Assembly (NCBI GenBank): GCA_937942115.1
Contig: CALDFY010000227.1
Location: 1 to 21,537, forward strand
Length of the DNA stretch: 21,537 nt
Reading direction: 5' to 3'
Origin: an uncultured Anaerolineae bacterium
GTDB lineage: Bacteria > Chloroflexota > Anaerolineae > B4-G1 > DUEL01
The notes beneath the pieces were generated by a model. It did not search any database and was not told the origin of the DNA. It saw nothing but the letters and a program-made list of their open reading frames with translations. Below, piece after piece: positions 1-7,019 of this stretch; position 1 is the first letter of the stretch; each line of letters opens with the position of its first letter. The position numbers were made by a program, and so were the translations under genes.

Positions 1-137
1 GGAGGTCGGCGAAGGCCGACCTTGTTGCGAACGAAGTGAAGGGACCCGGCCGAAGGCCCAAAGAGGCTGGCTTCAGTCAGCGCCCGAGGCGGCGACCCAA
101 CTGGCGCAGCCCCTTAAGTTAACGCATATGCCCCCTG

Positions 138-177
138 TCCCCCTCCCCGCTGCCGCTGTGCGGCGCGGGGAGGGGGA
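138..177. repeat. GC-rich palindrome (hairpin)
   Basis: Bases 138-150 are the exact reverse complement of 165-177 (13 base pairs). An inner 5-pair stem, 152-156 with 160-164, closes a TGT loop and leaves T151 bulged. It is the first of three GC-rich hairpins in a row before base 290. Confidence 0.75.
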
Positions 178-190
178 GAACTGAGGGGGG

Positions 191-215
191 TTGGCGGCGG
201 CGAAGCCGCCGCCAA
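191..215. repeat. GCGGCGGC-type palindrome, GAA loop
   Basis: Arms 191-201 and 205-215 are perfectly complementary (11 pairs) around the loop GAA. The core GGCGGCGGC/GCCGCCGCC is shared with the hairpins at 5623-5657, 6069-6099 and 15010-15048, so this is a dispersed intergenic palindrome family. Confidence 0.75.
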
Positions 216-282
216 ACCCCTTTCCCCTCCCCCCTCCCCCAAGCGCAGCGATGGGGGAGGGGGGATAAAGGGGGGTGGGGGC
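201..282. repeat. Window-end repeat, left copy
   Basis: This 82-base segment matches the reverse complement of 21456-21537. Bases 241-282 differ from the other copy at one position in 42; the outer 40 bases are more diverged. It contains a perfect 13-pair stem, 228-240 with 253-265. It is non-coding and extremely C/G-tract rich. Confidence 0.8.
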
Positions 283-354
283 AAAAGGGGCCTCCTTCAG
301 TATGCTGTGTTCTTCAAAATCCCCAAAATGTCAACACCATTGGGCTGTAAGCCC

Positions 355-383
355 GCACTGACAGGCCTGGCGGCCTGCGCTAC
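355..383 (+). repeat. 29-base direct repeat, copy 1
   Basis: This unit starts GCACTGACAGG and ends GCCTGCGCTAC, and recurs exactly at 415-443, giving a 60-base period. Its 3' end (373-383) is also inverted at 395-405 around an 11-base loop, so the unit takes part in a hairpin. No function is evident. Confidence 0.85.
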
Positions 384-414
384 ATACCCAGGGCGTAGCG
401 CAGGCTGTTCGCCT

Positions 415-443
415 GCACTGACAGGCCTGGCGGCCTGCGCTAC
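415..443 (+). repeat. 29-base direct repeat, copy 2
   Basis: An exact copy of 355-383, lying 60 bases downstream. With only two copies and no regular spacer it is not a CRISPR array. Confidence 0.85.
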
Positions 444-567
444 GCAAGCCATTGCAGTTTCTGACCCGCCGGAATGCGCCCCGCGCGATAGGAGACTTGC
501 AATGACATTTGCCGGGCGTCAACCCCTGATGAGCCCTCAGCCGCAGTTTTTCCCTCAAAGCATTTCA

Positions 568-576
568 TGGTAGAAT
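568..576 (+). promoter_or_regulatory. Putative extended -10 promoter of the protease operon
   Basis: TGG followed by TAGAAT (571-576) matches an extended -10 element. The -35 region at about 548-553 is poor. Transcription would start near 583, leaving a leader of about 60 bases before the first gene at 644. Moderate to low confidence because only the -10 is good. Confidence 0.4.
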
Positions 577-643
577 AACCGGGAAGTTCTCTCGGACTCA
601 CGCAAAAGGACTCACCCCATCTCCAGACAGGCGATAGATAGAC

Positions 644-1816
644 ATGGACACATCTTTCCCATTTGATTCCCCGATCCTGGACCGATTACAGAGCCAACTG
701 GGAGACCTGATGGCGGTGGAACGGGTGGAGGCCCAGCCGGGAGCCGAACCGGCTTTTGCTTTCTACGGCCGCCTCTACGACGACCCGGACCGGGCCTTTG
801 AGCGCATGTCGGAACGGTTCGCCGCCCTGGGCTATACCGCCCTTCTCTCCAGAGAAAAGGACCTCTATCGGGTCATCGCCGTCCGGGGGGTAGTACGGGC
901 TCAGGCCCCACGCCCCTGGGTGAACCTGATTCTGTTCCTGGCCACCCTGCTGACGGTGATGCTGGCCGGAGCGGCCCCTCAACCCGGCGGGACGCTTCTG
1001 AGCGCGCTCCTCTCCGGGTTGCCCTTCGCTGTCGCCCTGATGGGGATTCTCCTGGCCCACGAACTGGCCCACTATTTCGTCGCCCGCCGGTACGGTTCGC
1101 CCGTGAGTCTGCCCTACTTTGTCCCCATGCCGCTCAGTATCCTGGGTACGATGGGCGCGGTCATCTTCCAGCGGGCCCCCATGCGCGACCGTAAGGCTCT
1201 CTTTGACATCGGTATCGCCGGACCCCTGGCGGGTTTCATTGTCGCCGTCCCTCTGCTCTTTCTGGGACTCCTTTTCACCCGTGTCGGGCGGCCGTCGGAC
1301 TTTCTCCCGCCGCAGGAGCCGGCCGCCGTTGTCTATCAGGAAGGAAACTCGCTGCTGTATCTGGCAGCCAAGTATCTGGTCTTCGGGCGTATCCTGCCGG
1401 ACCGGGCAACGGGCGAGGACGTCTGGCTCTCCCTGCCGGCCAGCCCGGGCGGGCCGGTGGTGTTTGCGGCCTGGGCCGGGCTGCTGGTGACAGCCCTCAA
1501 TCTGCTCCCCATCGGCCAACTGGACGGGGGGCATGTGGCTTATGCCTTGCTGGGCCGTCGGGCCTGGAAACTGGCCTATCTGGTCATCGGCCTGCTGGTC
1601 GCCCTGGGGATATACCTCTGGGTGATGGGAAACCCGGCCTGGCCGACCTGGGTGATCTGGGCCGGGCTGGGCCTGTTCTTCGGCCCCCGCCATCCCCCGC
1701 CGCTGAACGACGCCTCCCGCTTGGGGCCGGGGCGCACCATCCTGGGAGTCCTGCTGGTCCTTCTATGGGTGGTGACCTTTGTGCCTGTCCCGCTGATGCC
1801 GGTGCCTGTGCGATAG
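644..1816 (+). CDS. Site-2 protease family (M50) membrane metalloprotease, EGY-like
   Basis: This 390-residue protein is a predicted intramembrane zinc metalloprotease that would cut substrates within the membrane. About 90 soluble residues precede several hydrophobic segments. The zinc motif HELAH is at residues 139-143, and the second active-site motif, NLLPIGQLDGGH, is at 286-297 with D294 as the expected third zinc ligand. The SPGGP and LNLLP context resembles the plant and cyanobacterial EGY branch more than RseP, and no PDZ domain is evident. The ATG start has no clear Shine-Dalgarno sequence. It is first in a three-gene run: the cyclase gene begins 12 bases after its stop. The substrate is unknown; regulated proteolysis of an anti-sigma factor or membrane regulator is only an inference. 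Confidence 0.9.
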   Translation: MDTSFPFDSPILDRLQSQLGDLMAVERVEAQPGAEPAFAFYGRLYDDPDRAFERMSERFAALGYTALLSREKDLYRVIAVRGVVRAQAPRPWVNLILFLATLLTVMLAGAAPQPGGTLLSALLSGLPFAVALMGILLAHELAHYFVARRYGSPVSLPYFVPMPLSILGTMGAVIFQRAPMRDRKALFDIGIAGPLAGFIVAVPLLFLGLLFTRVGRPSDFLPPQEPAAVVYQEGNSLLYLAAKYLVFGRILPDRATGEDVWLSLPASPGGPVVFAAWAGLLVTALNLLPIGQLDGGHVAYALLGRRAWKLAYLVIGLLVALGIYLWVMGNPAWPTWVIWAGLGLFFGPRHPPPLNDASRLGPGRTILGVLLVLLWVVTFVPVPLMPVPVR

Positions 1817-1828
1817 TCGTCCTGCGAT

Positions 1829-3574
1829 ATGCGCAGAACCCTCGTCGGCCTTCTCATCGGAACTCTCACGGGCCTGCTGATCAGCCTTGCGGCTTACTAC
1901 GACCTTCTCCCCAACTGGGCAAGCCGGGTGGGCGACCTGTTTCATGTCCCCGGTGAGACGCGGTCGCCGGTCGCCATCATCGCCGTGGATGCGGAAGCCC
2001 TGCAACAGTACGGACAGCCCGACGAGTGGCCTCCTGAGCAGTACGCCGCCCTGTTTCAACGGGCCTATGAGTCCAGAGCGCGAGGGGTGGCGCTGGATTT
2101 TCCCCTCTCCTCAACGGCCGAAGGCGCTCTCTCTGCATCTCTGCCGAACGGGTGGATGATCTGGCCGGCGGTTGGTGTCGGGACGCCGTCCCTCCGAGAC
2201 GGCGAGGTCGTTTTCCCTTATCTCCTTCGCCCCACCTCCAGGGCCGGGATTGTCGGGCACATCAACCTGCTTCCGGATTCCGATGGGGTTCTGCGGCGGG
2301 TTCCCCTCTGGATACGGGTCGGTTCGGAGACGGTTCCTGCGCTGGCCTGGCGGGCCGCTGCGCTCTATCTTCAGGCCCCTATCCCTCCACCGATGGACTC
2401 TTCCTTCCGCTGGGCCGGTTTCCCACTGACCCCCGACAAAGGGGGTCGGATTCAGATTCGCTACCCGGTGCGTCCGGGCGCCATCCCGACATACCCCCTG
2501 CGGGCCTTTCTGGAAGGGAACCTGATGCCCGAGGCGCTGGCAGGGCGGATTCTCTTCGTGGGAATGACGGAGGGAGATAAGGCGGAAACGTTTCAGACCC
2601 CGGTGGGGGAAATGACCGGTGTGGAGGTTCAGGCTCAGGTGGCGACTGCACTCCTGATGGGGAGCGTGATTGCGCCTGTTCCTTTCCACCCGACGGTCCT
2701 GATGACCCTGACCGCATCTCTCCTCTCCGGCTGGACCGTTGCCCGAATTCGTTCGCCGTTTCTTCTGGCCGTCGTACTGCTGACCATTATCGGCGGGGTT
2801 CTGGTGCTGACGGTCATCGGTATCAGCCAGGGGCAAGGGGTGGACCCTTTCTCACTGCTGGCGGGGATACTGATCACCGCCGGGGTAACGGCTCTCTGGC
2901 GTTCTCACGATGAGCGACGGCGGCGATCCCGATTGTCCCTTCTGCTGCAGGGGCGGGCCTCCCCCCGGCTCATCGCCCGCCTGATAGAGACCCCGGATGG
3001 AGAGAAATTGCTGAATACCGATGTGCGGTTTGTCGTCGCCCTCTTCGCCGATGTCCGGGGGTTTGTCCGGCTGACGGAGGCGCAGGACCCCCGGATGGTG
3101 CGGGAGGCGGCCAGTTACCACCTGTCCTGCTTTACCGACGCTGTTGTGGAAGCCGGGGGGATTGTGACCAAGTATGTGGGGGATATGGTCGCGGCGATCT
3201 TCAATGCCCCCCTGCCGATGGACCGACCGGTGGATCAGGCCCTGCGGGCGGCTCAGGATGGGCTGAAACGTCTGGAAAAACTGTGGCGGGATAACCCCGG
3301 TATGATGCGCATGCCGATGGGGGTGGGAATCCACGCCGGGACCGCTGTGGTGGGATTGATGGGATCATCTCAGCACCCGGAATACGACGCCATCGGCGAC
3401 ACGGTCAACATCGCGGCCCGCCTCAGCACCTATGCCCCGGCGGGTGAAATATACGTCACCGAGGCGGTGGTCGCCTCGGCGGGGAAGGAGTGGGGTTTTG
3501 ACCCCCTGGGGGTGGTCCAGGTGCGGGGGCGATACGAGCCGGTGCTGGCGTATCGGTTGAGGACGGAAGGATGA
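1829..3574 (+). CDS. CHASE2-domain adenylate cyclase (class III)
   Basis: This 581-residue membrane receptor cyclase is predicted to make cAMP. An N-terminal membrane helix (about residues 5-25) leads into an extracytoplasmic CHASE2 sensor (about 35-275). Two or three helices follow (about 280-350), then a cytoplasmic class III cyclase domain (about 395-560). Catalytic residues are present: metal-binding D408 (in FADVRGF) and D452 (in KYVGD), adenine-selecting K448 and D520, and the transition-state pair N527 and R531 in IGDTVNIAAR. Having both K and D at the selecting positions favours ATP over GTP. The gene follows the protease by 12 bases. Its stop overlaps the response-regulator start in ATGA, so the two are translationally coupled. 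The CHASE2 ligand cannot be read from the sequence. Confidence 0.92.
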   Translation: MRRTLVGLLIGTLTGLLISLAAYYDLLPNWASRVGDLFHVPGETRSPVAIIAVDAEALQQYGQPDEWPPEQYAALFQRAYESRARGVALDFPLSSTAEGALSASLPNGWMIWPAVGVGTPSLRDGEVVFPYLLRPTSRAGIVGHINLLPDSDGVLRRVPLWIRVGSETVPALAWRAAALYLQAPIPPPMDSSFRWAGFPLTPDKGGRIQIRYPVRPGAIPTYPLRAFLEGNLMPEALAGRILFVGMTEGDKAETFQTPVGEMTGVEVQAQVATALLMGSVIAPVPFHPTVLMTLTASLLSGWTVARIRSPFLLAVVLLTIIGGVLVLTVIGISQGQGVDPFSLLAGILITAGVTALWRSHDERRRRSRLSLLLQGRASPRLIARLIETPDGEKLLNTDVRFVVALFADVRGFVRLTEAQDPRMVREAASYHLSCFTDAVVEAGGIVTKYVGDMVAAIFNAPLPMDRPVDQALRAAQDGLKRLEKLWRDNPGMMRMPMGVGIHAGTAVVGLMGSSQHPEYDAIGDTVNIAARLSTYAPAGEIYVTEAVVASAGKEWGFDPLGVVQVRGRYEPVLAYRLRTEG

Positions 3575-4218
3575 ACCCGCTACGGATCCTGCTGGTGGAT
3601 GACCACATCCTGTTCCGCAAGGGGCTGGCCCGCCTGCTGGATGCTCAGCCGGACTTCCAGGTCGTCGGCGAAGCGTCGGACGGGGCCGAGGGGGTGGAGA
3701 AGGCCCGTGCCCTGCGCCCGGATGTGGTCCTGATGGACCTGCGGATGCCGGTCTGCGATGGCCTGGAGGCGACCCGGCAGATCAAGCGGGAACTGCCCGG
3801 TATTCGGGTGGTGGTCCTCACCGTCTCGGAGGACGACCAGGATTTTCTGGCCGCCATCCGTTGTGGCGCCGACGGCTATCTGGTGAAAAGCATGCGGCCG
3901 GAGGCACTGTTCCAGGAACTGCGGGGGCTGGCCCAGGGGGAGGCTCCCCTCTCCCGGGCGATGACGGGGAAACTGCTGCGCCAGTTGGCCCGCACTGCCC
4001 CGGCCCCCCCGCCGACGGCCCAACCGGATTCCCTCTCAGAGCGGGAGCGCCAGGTACTGGTGCTGCTGGCGGAGGGGCTTTCCAACGAGGAGATTGCGGA
4101 GGCGCTGGGGATTGCCGAGAACACGGTGCGCAACCACGTGCGCAGTATTCTGGAAAAACTGGGGCTCAAAAACCGCGTCCAGGCCGCCGTCTACGCTGTG
4201 CGGCAGGGGCTGGTGTAA
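3571..4218 (+). CDS. NarL/FixJ-family response regulator
   Basis: This 215-residue two-domain regulator has a receiver domain (1-120) with acidic pair D10/D11, phosphoacceptor D56 (in LMDLRMP), T84 and K106. A LuxR-type helix-turn-helix follows at about 150-215 (LSERERQVL, then EEIAEALGIAENTVRNHV). All residues needed for phosphorylation are present. The ATG overlaps the cyclase stop as ATGA, so the regulator is probably made in step with the cyclase. No histidine kinase lies nearby, so its phosphodonor is encoded elsewhere. It ends in front of a tandem-repeat hairpin that may end the transcript. DNA targets are unknown. Confidence 0.93.
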   Translation: MNPLRILLVDDHILFRKGLARLLDAQPDFQVVGEASDGAEGVEKARALRPDVVLMDLRMPVCDGLEATRQIKRELPGIRVVVLTVSEDDQDFLAAIRCGADGYLVKSMRPEALFQELRGLAQGEAPLSRAMTGKLLRQLARTAPAPPPTAQPDSLSERERQVLVLLAEGLSNEEIAEALGIAENTVRNHVRSILEKLGLKNRVQAAVYAVRQGLV

Positions 4219-4219
4219 A

Positions 4220-4370
4220 GAGGCAGGACGCAGGACGCAAGGCGCAGGACGCAGGACACAAGGGGCAGGACGCAAGGGGCAGGACGCAGGGCGCAAGGGG
4301 CAGGACGCAGGACGCAAGGGGCAGGGCGCAGGAGTCAGCGGTCGGAATACCTCCTGTTTCCTGCCTCCTG
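4220..4370. repeat. Short tandem repeats forming an imperfect hairpin between convergent genes
   Basis: Bases 4220-4335 are about 15 imperfect 7-8-base units of the type GCAGGACG / CAAGGGG. Bases 4350-4377 carry C/T-rich sequence complementary to them (for example CTCCTG and TGCCTCCTG), so RNA from either strand could fold. It sits exactly between the convergent ends of the response regulator and the SurA-like gene, suggesting a bidirectional terminator or 3'-end stabiliser. There is no clear U-tract. Confidence 0.65.
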
Positions 4371-5591
4371 CTATCTGCTTCCCGCTTCTTTTGGTATCTT
4401 TGACGTCCAGTCTTCGCTATATTGGACCGTTGCCATCTGGACCTGGAGCCACTCCTGGAAGACCCGTTGCTCCTCGTAGGAGCGCAGCCAGGACTCCAGT
4501 TCCCGCACCTCACGGCCCATTACCTGGACGATGTACCAGCGGCCGTCCGTTCCCGCCAGAGGAGCGGTGTACTGGGGGGCCGGGGTCTCCCAGATGGTAC
4601 CGGCAGCCTCTTCGCCGAATTGTTCTTTCAGGAATCCCTGCGTGACCCATTCCGGCTCGCTGGCATACGCAGTAACTTCCTGGGCCTCCTTCAACTCCGC
4701 CGCGATGTCCTCCCACTTCTCCCCTTTGCCCAGCCGCTCCGCTATCTTCCCGGCCTCTTCCTGAGTAGAAACCGAGAAGTAGCGAATCTGGACCTGTTCC
4801 ATCGTCGGGGGGAGTTCCGCCGCCATCGCCTGCCGGATTTTATCGTAGAGCAGGCTGGCCTCCACCATCGCGCGGAATTTGGCCTCGCTGAGGCCGCTGG
4901 GCTTCAGGTAGGTCTTCACGTACTCCTGATAGCGGCGGTCAAACTCTTCCTTTGACACCGGTGTCGGTTCCGGGGTCACCGTCGCCGTCAGCGCCGTCTC
5001 CGCCGTCACTGGAGTAGCGGGGGAGACCGTTGGGGTCAGCAGGGCCGCCATCGCGGCGTCGCGGTCGTAGCCAAACTGTTCCTCAATCGCCCGGTCTATC
5101 TCCTCCGGAGAGACGGAAATCCCGCGCCGGGCCGCCTCCTGCCGGAGGATTTCCTCCTGGGCCATCCGGTCCAACACCTCTTTCCCCAGCATCGTCGCGT
5201 AGGTGTCCGAGAGCATGGACTCTATCTGGCGAATCTGGCCGTTCAGGTACTCCAGCATAAAGGAGGTACTGGGGTCGGTGGGGTCCAGTTCCATCCGCAT
5301 AGCCGTATAGTAGTCCCGCTGCTCTTTCAGGACGATACGGTAGTGCCGGACGCGGGCCTGGAAATCGGCGGTGGTGATGGGGACACCGTTGACCGTGGCG
5401 ACGGGTGCCCGGGTGGGGAAGACCTGGGTCACCAGGTATCCGTAGACTAGGATGCCGACGACCAGAACGCCAATGGCGACCGTCCCGGCGATGATCCAGC
5501 GAGTCATCCGGGCTTCCCGTTCGGCCCGGGTGCGTTGTTTTTTAGTCAGTGGGCGGGGCGGAGCGACTTCCCTTTTCTGCCTTCTGGACAT
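4371..5591 (-). CDS. Membrane-anchored SurA/PPIC-like peptidyl-prolyl isomerase
   Basis: This 406-residue protein is predicted to be an extracytoplasmic folding factor. A basic N-terminus (about residues 1-28) is followed by one membrane helix (about 30-52). Next comes a SurA-type chaperone segment (PVATVNGVPITTADF), long helices, a T/P-rich linker near residues 190-205, and a C-terminal parvulin-like region (about 270-375). The parvulin motifs are weak, so isomerase activity is uncertain; it may act only as a chaperone. I start at the ATG at 5591 because GGGAG lies about seven bases upstream. A longer frame to 5711 would translate a GC palindrome. The family assignment is good, the client proteins unknown. 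The stop codon touches the repeat hairpin shared with the convergent regulator. Confidence 0.8.
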   Translation of the reverse strand: MSRRQKREVAPPRPLTKKQRTRAEREARMTRWIIAGTVAIGVLVVGILVYGYLVTQVFPTRAPVATVNGVPITTADFQARVRHYRIVLKEQRDYYTAMRMELDPTDPSTSFMLEYLNGQIRQIESMLSDTYATMLGKEVLDRMAQEEILRQEAARRGISVSPEEIDRAIEEQFGYDRDAAMAALLTPTVSPATPVTAETALTATVTPEPTPVSKEEFDRRYQEYVKTYLKPSGLSEAKFRAMVEASLLYDKIRQAMAAELPPTMEQVQIRYFSVSTQEEAGKIAERLGKGEKWEDIAAELKEAQEVTAYASEPEWVTQGFLKEQFGEEAAGTIWETPAPQYTAPLAGTDGRWYIVQVMGREVRELESWLRSYEEQRVFQEWLQVQMATVQYSEDWTSKIPKEAGSR

Positions 5592-5622
5592 GATGGACTC
5601 CCGCGCGGATAAAGGGGATAAA

Positions 5623-5657
5623 TTTTTGTTGCGGCGGCATAGCCGCCGCAACAAAAA
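5623..5657 (-). terminator. GCGGCGGC palindrome, probable terminator after rpsR
   Basis: Arms 5623-5638 and 5642-5657 are perfectly complementary (16 pairs) around a three-base loop. The stem is GC-rich inside with a run of A/T pairs at its base, so either strand ends in a T run. It lies between rpsR and the SurA-like gene and is a good intrinsic terminator for the ribosomal operon. A second hairpin, 5670-5676 with 5686-5692, lies just before it in the direction of transcription. Confidence 0.65.
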
Positions 5658-5720
5658 TGACTCCTGCTTCCGCTCCGAACGGCGGGGAGCGGCTGCTGGA
5701 TTTGATAGCAACCGGCGGGG

Positions 5721-6041
5721 TCAGGCCGGGTGGGTGTAATCCACGACGAACGGCAGGAGGGCCAGGTGGCGGGCCCGCTTGATGGCCCGGGCCAGTTGCC
5801 GCTGATGGCGGGCGCAGAGGCCCGTCTGCCGCCGGGGCCGAATCTTGCCCCGTTCGCTCAAGAAGCGGCTCAGCATATCGGCGTCTTTGTAGTCAATCTT
5901 TTCCACCTTTTCGGCGCAAAACACACACCGGCGCGCCGGCCGCCGCCATTGGGCCTGCTGGGCCCGGGCTTCCGCGCGCACAGCGGTGGCGGTCCGACCG
6001 GTCTGTCGTCCTCCCGATGATGGCCGTCGTTCTTCTGCCAA
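5721..6041 (-). CDS. rpsR: 30S ribosomal protein S18
   Basis: This 106-residue protein binds 16S rRNA in the platform of the small subunit, paired with S6. The S18 core is unmistakable (RRCVFCAEK, IDYKDADML, SERGKIRPRR, CARHQRQLARAIKRAR, ALLPFV), and about 35 basic residues precede it. The start is TTG at 6041: no in-frame ATG precedes the core, and an excellent GGAGGTGAGG Shine-Dalgarno sits six bases upstream. CxxC-type cysteines are partly kept (CVFC). It is last in rpsF-ssb-rpsR. The usual fourth gene, rplI, is not here; a terminator-like palindrome and the SurA-like gene follow instead. Confidence 0.95.
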   Translation of the reverse strand: MAEERRPSSGGRQTGRTATAVRAEARAQQAQWRRPARRCVFCAEKVEKIDYKDADMLSRFLSERGKIRPRRQTGLCARHQRQLARAIKRARHLALLPFVVDYTHPA

Positions 6042-6062
6042 TCCTCACCTCCGATGAACGCC

Positions 6063-6107
6063 GGGGGCTTGCGGCGGCGGCCGCAGGCCGCCGCCGCAAA
6101 AACCCCC
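6063..6107 (-). repeat. GC palindrome between ssb and rpsR
   Basis: A 14-pair stem, 6069-6082 with 6086-6099, has a GCA loop. It is extended by GGGGG (6063-6067) opposite CCCCC (6103-6107). It fills most of the 69-base gap between ssb and rpsR and belongs to the GCGGCGGC family. It could attenuate rpsR or set mRNA stability. The rpsR ribosome-binding site lies just downstream and is left free. Confidence 0.7.
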
Positions 6108-6110
6108 ATC

Positions 6111-6530
6111 TTAAAACGGGAACTCCTCACCAATGGCCTCTTCGCCCACAGACATCTCTTCCTCCGGTATTTCCGGTTGTTCCGTCTCCAGATTCTGCGG
6201 GCGACCGCCGAGGATAATCATCTCCTGGGCCACCAGTTCGGTGCGGAAGTGCTTCTTGCCTTCTGCATCCTCCCATCCCCGGGTCTGCAGGCGGCCCTCA
6301 ATGTACACCTGATGCCCCTTGCGCAGACGCTGCTTGCAGATTTCGGCCAGATTTCCCCAGGCGACCACGTTGAACCATTCCGTCTCCTCGCGCCGTTCAC
6401 CGTTGGAATTGGTCCACCCGCGCGTGGTCGCCACGCTGAAGGAGGTTACCGGCCGCCCGGCCGGCGTGTACCGCATCTCGGGATCCCGACCCAGGTAACC
6501 GATGATCATCACCTTATTCAGCCCTCTCAT
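6111..6530 (-). CDS. ssb: Single-stranded DNA-binding protein
   Basis: This 139-residue protein coats single-stranded DNA in replication, recombination and repair. The OB fold (about 1-107) opens with MRGLNKVMIIGYLGRDPEMR and includes TEWFNVVAWG and KGHQVYIEGRLQTR. An acidic tail ends in EEFPF, a variant of the DDDIPF-type tip that recruits partner proteins. Length is at the short end of the usual range. The start at 6530 has AAGGAG about ten bases upstream. It lies 17 bases after rpsF and shares its promoter. The protein also functionally links to RecA, encoded in the same window. Confidence 0.95.
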   Translation of the reverse strand: MRGLNKVMIIGYLGRDPEMRYTPAGRPVTSFSVATTRGWTNSNGERREETEWFNVVAWGNLAEICKQRLRKGHQVYIEGRLQTRGWEDAEGKKHFRTELVAQEMIILGGRPQNLETEQPEIPEEEMSVGEEAIGEEFPF

Positions 6531-6547
6531 CGCTTCCCTGCTCCTTG

Positions 6548-6838
6548 TTAATCTTCGTCAGTGCGAACGATCAGGTACCGGAGAATCGGCTCTTTCAGTT
6601 TGAGCGCCCGATCCATTTCAGCCACGCCTTTAGCGTCCAGGCTGAACTCCATAAATACATACTGGCCTTCCCGAACTTTGCGAATGGGATAGGCCAGTCG
6701 TCGGAGTCCCCAGGGCTCCACTTTGTGGACGGCGCCGCCGTTAGATTCCACGAGGCCCTTCACCTCGTTCATCACTGCGGCCAGCCCCTCCGAGTCCACC
6801 TGGGGGTGCACAATGTAGGTCAGTTCGTATTGTCGCAT
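6548..6838 (-). CDS. rpsF: 30S ribosomal protein S6
   Basis: This 96-residue S6 (begins MRQYELTYIVHP, includes WGLRRLAYPIRK and GQYVFMEF) forms a heterodimer with S18 on the small-subunit platform. I start at the ATG at 6838 because AAGGAGGT lies 11 bases upstream. A longer in-frame GTG start at 6862 would put that ribosome-binding site inside the gene. It is the first gene of rpsF-ssb-rpsR, preceded by a strong sigma-70 promoter and a leader with two hairpins. In other bacteria the S6:S18 complex represses this operon by binding the leader. That may apply here but is not proven by sequence. Confidence 0.95.
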   Translation of the reverse strand: MRQYELTYIVHPQVDSEGLAAVMNEVKGLVESNGGAVHKVEPWGLRRLAYPIRKVREGQYVFMEFSLDAKGVAEMDRALKLKEPILRYLIVRTDED

Positions 6839-6868
6839 GGACGGTTGAAACCTCCTTTCCACGGGATT

Positions 6869-6918
6869 GCCTCCGGTCCGCGCCGGAGGCGGAAAGCCCG
6901 TCCGGGCCCTAAACGGGC
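6869..6918 (-). promoter_or_regulatory. Structured rpsF leader, possible S6:S18 regulatory element
   Basis: Two hairpins occupy the leader between the promoter and the rpsF ribosome-binding site. Arms 6896-6901 and 6913-6918 form a 6-pair stem at the expected 5' end of the RNA. Arms 6869-6876 and 6883-6890 form a perfect 8-pair stem with a six-base loop. Position and CCG-containing stems fit the autoregulatory S6:S18 leaders known in other bacteria, but I cannot match the detailed consensus by eye. Confidence 0.4.
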
Positions 6919-6921
6919 ATA

Positions 6922-6950
6922 ATCATAACACAGAGCGGGGTTTTTGGCAA
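6922..6950 (-). promoter_or_regulatory. Sigma-70 promoter of rpsF-ssb-rpsR
   Basis: On the minus strand TTGCCA (6945-6950) is followed by exactly 17 bases and TATGAT (6922-6927). Transcription would start near 6915, about 77 bases before the rpsF ATG. This is one of the best promoters in the window. Confidence 0.75.
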
Positions 6951-6953
6951 ATC

Positions 6954-7019
6954 GGACTACGGACGATGGACGATAGACCATAGACGATGGCTGGTGGTCT
7001 GTGGTCTATGGTCCGTGGT
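6954..7019 (-). repeat. Tandem-repeat hairpin after ftsK
   Basis: Seven-base-like units (GACGATG, GACCATA on one arm; GGTCTAT, GGTCTGT on the other) face each other. A perfect 10-pair stem joins 6976-6985 with 7004-7013, and the longer arms pair imperfectly with several G-T pairs. It lies between the ftsK stop and the -35 of the rpsF promoter and probably insulates the two units. There is no U-tract typical of an intrinsic terminator. Confidence 0.6.

Larger units (their letters stand above)
1..643. other. Gene-free repeat-rich block
   Basis: No convincing gene lies in these 643 bases; the short open frames here run through repeats. Bases 1-120 hold a chain of small hairpins: 3-10 pairs with 15-22 around a GAAG loop, and a GGCC-GAA-GGCC hairpin follows near 48-58. 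Bases 131-290 are C- and G-rich palindromes, 355-443 hold a 29-base direct repeat, and about 560-643 is the promoter and leader region of the first gene. The DNA looks like dispersed, structure-forming intergenic repeats. Confidence 0.7.

Noticed and set aside
355..443. CRISPR-like direct repeats
   Set aside because: Only two copies, with a 31-base spacer that itself contains an inverted part of the repeat; no cas genes.
307..573. 88-codon open frame in the first spacer
   Set aside because: It consists of the 29-base direct repeat translated twice (ALTGLAACAT appears in both copies); no ribosome-binding site.
686..1693. 335-codon open frame antisense to the M50 protease
   Set aside because: Q/G/R-rich shadow of the protease frame, with no motifs of its own.
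5592..5711. 40-residue N-terminal extension of the SurA-like protein
   Set aside because: It would translate the terminator palindrome, and a good ribosome-binding site supports the internal ATG at 5591.
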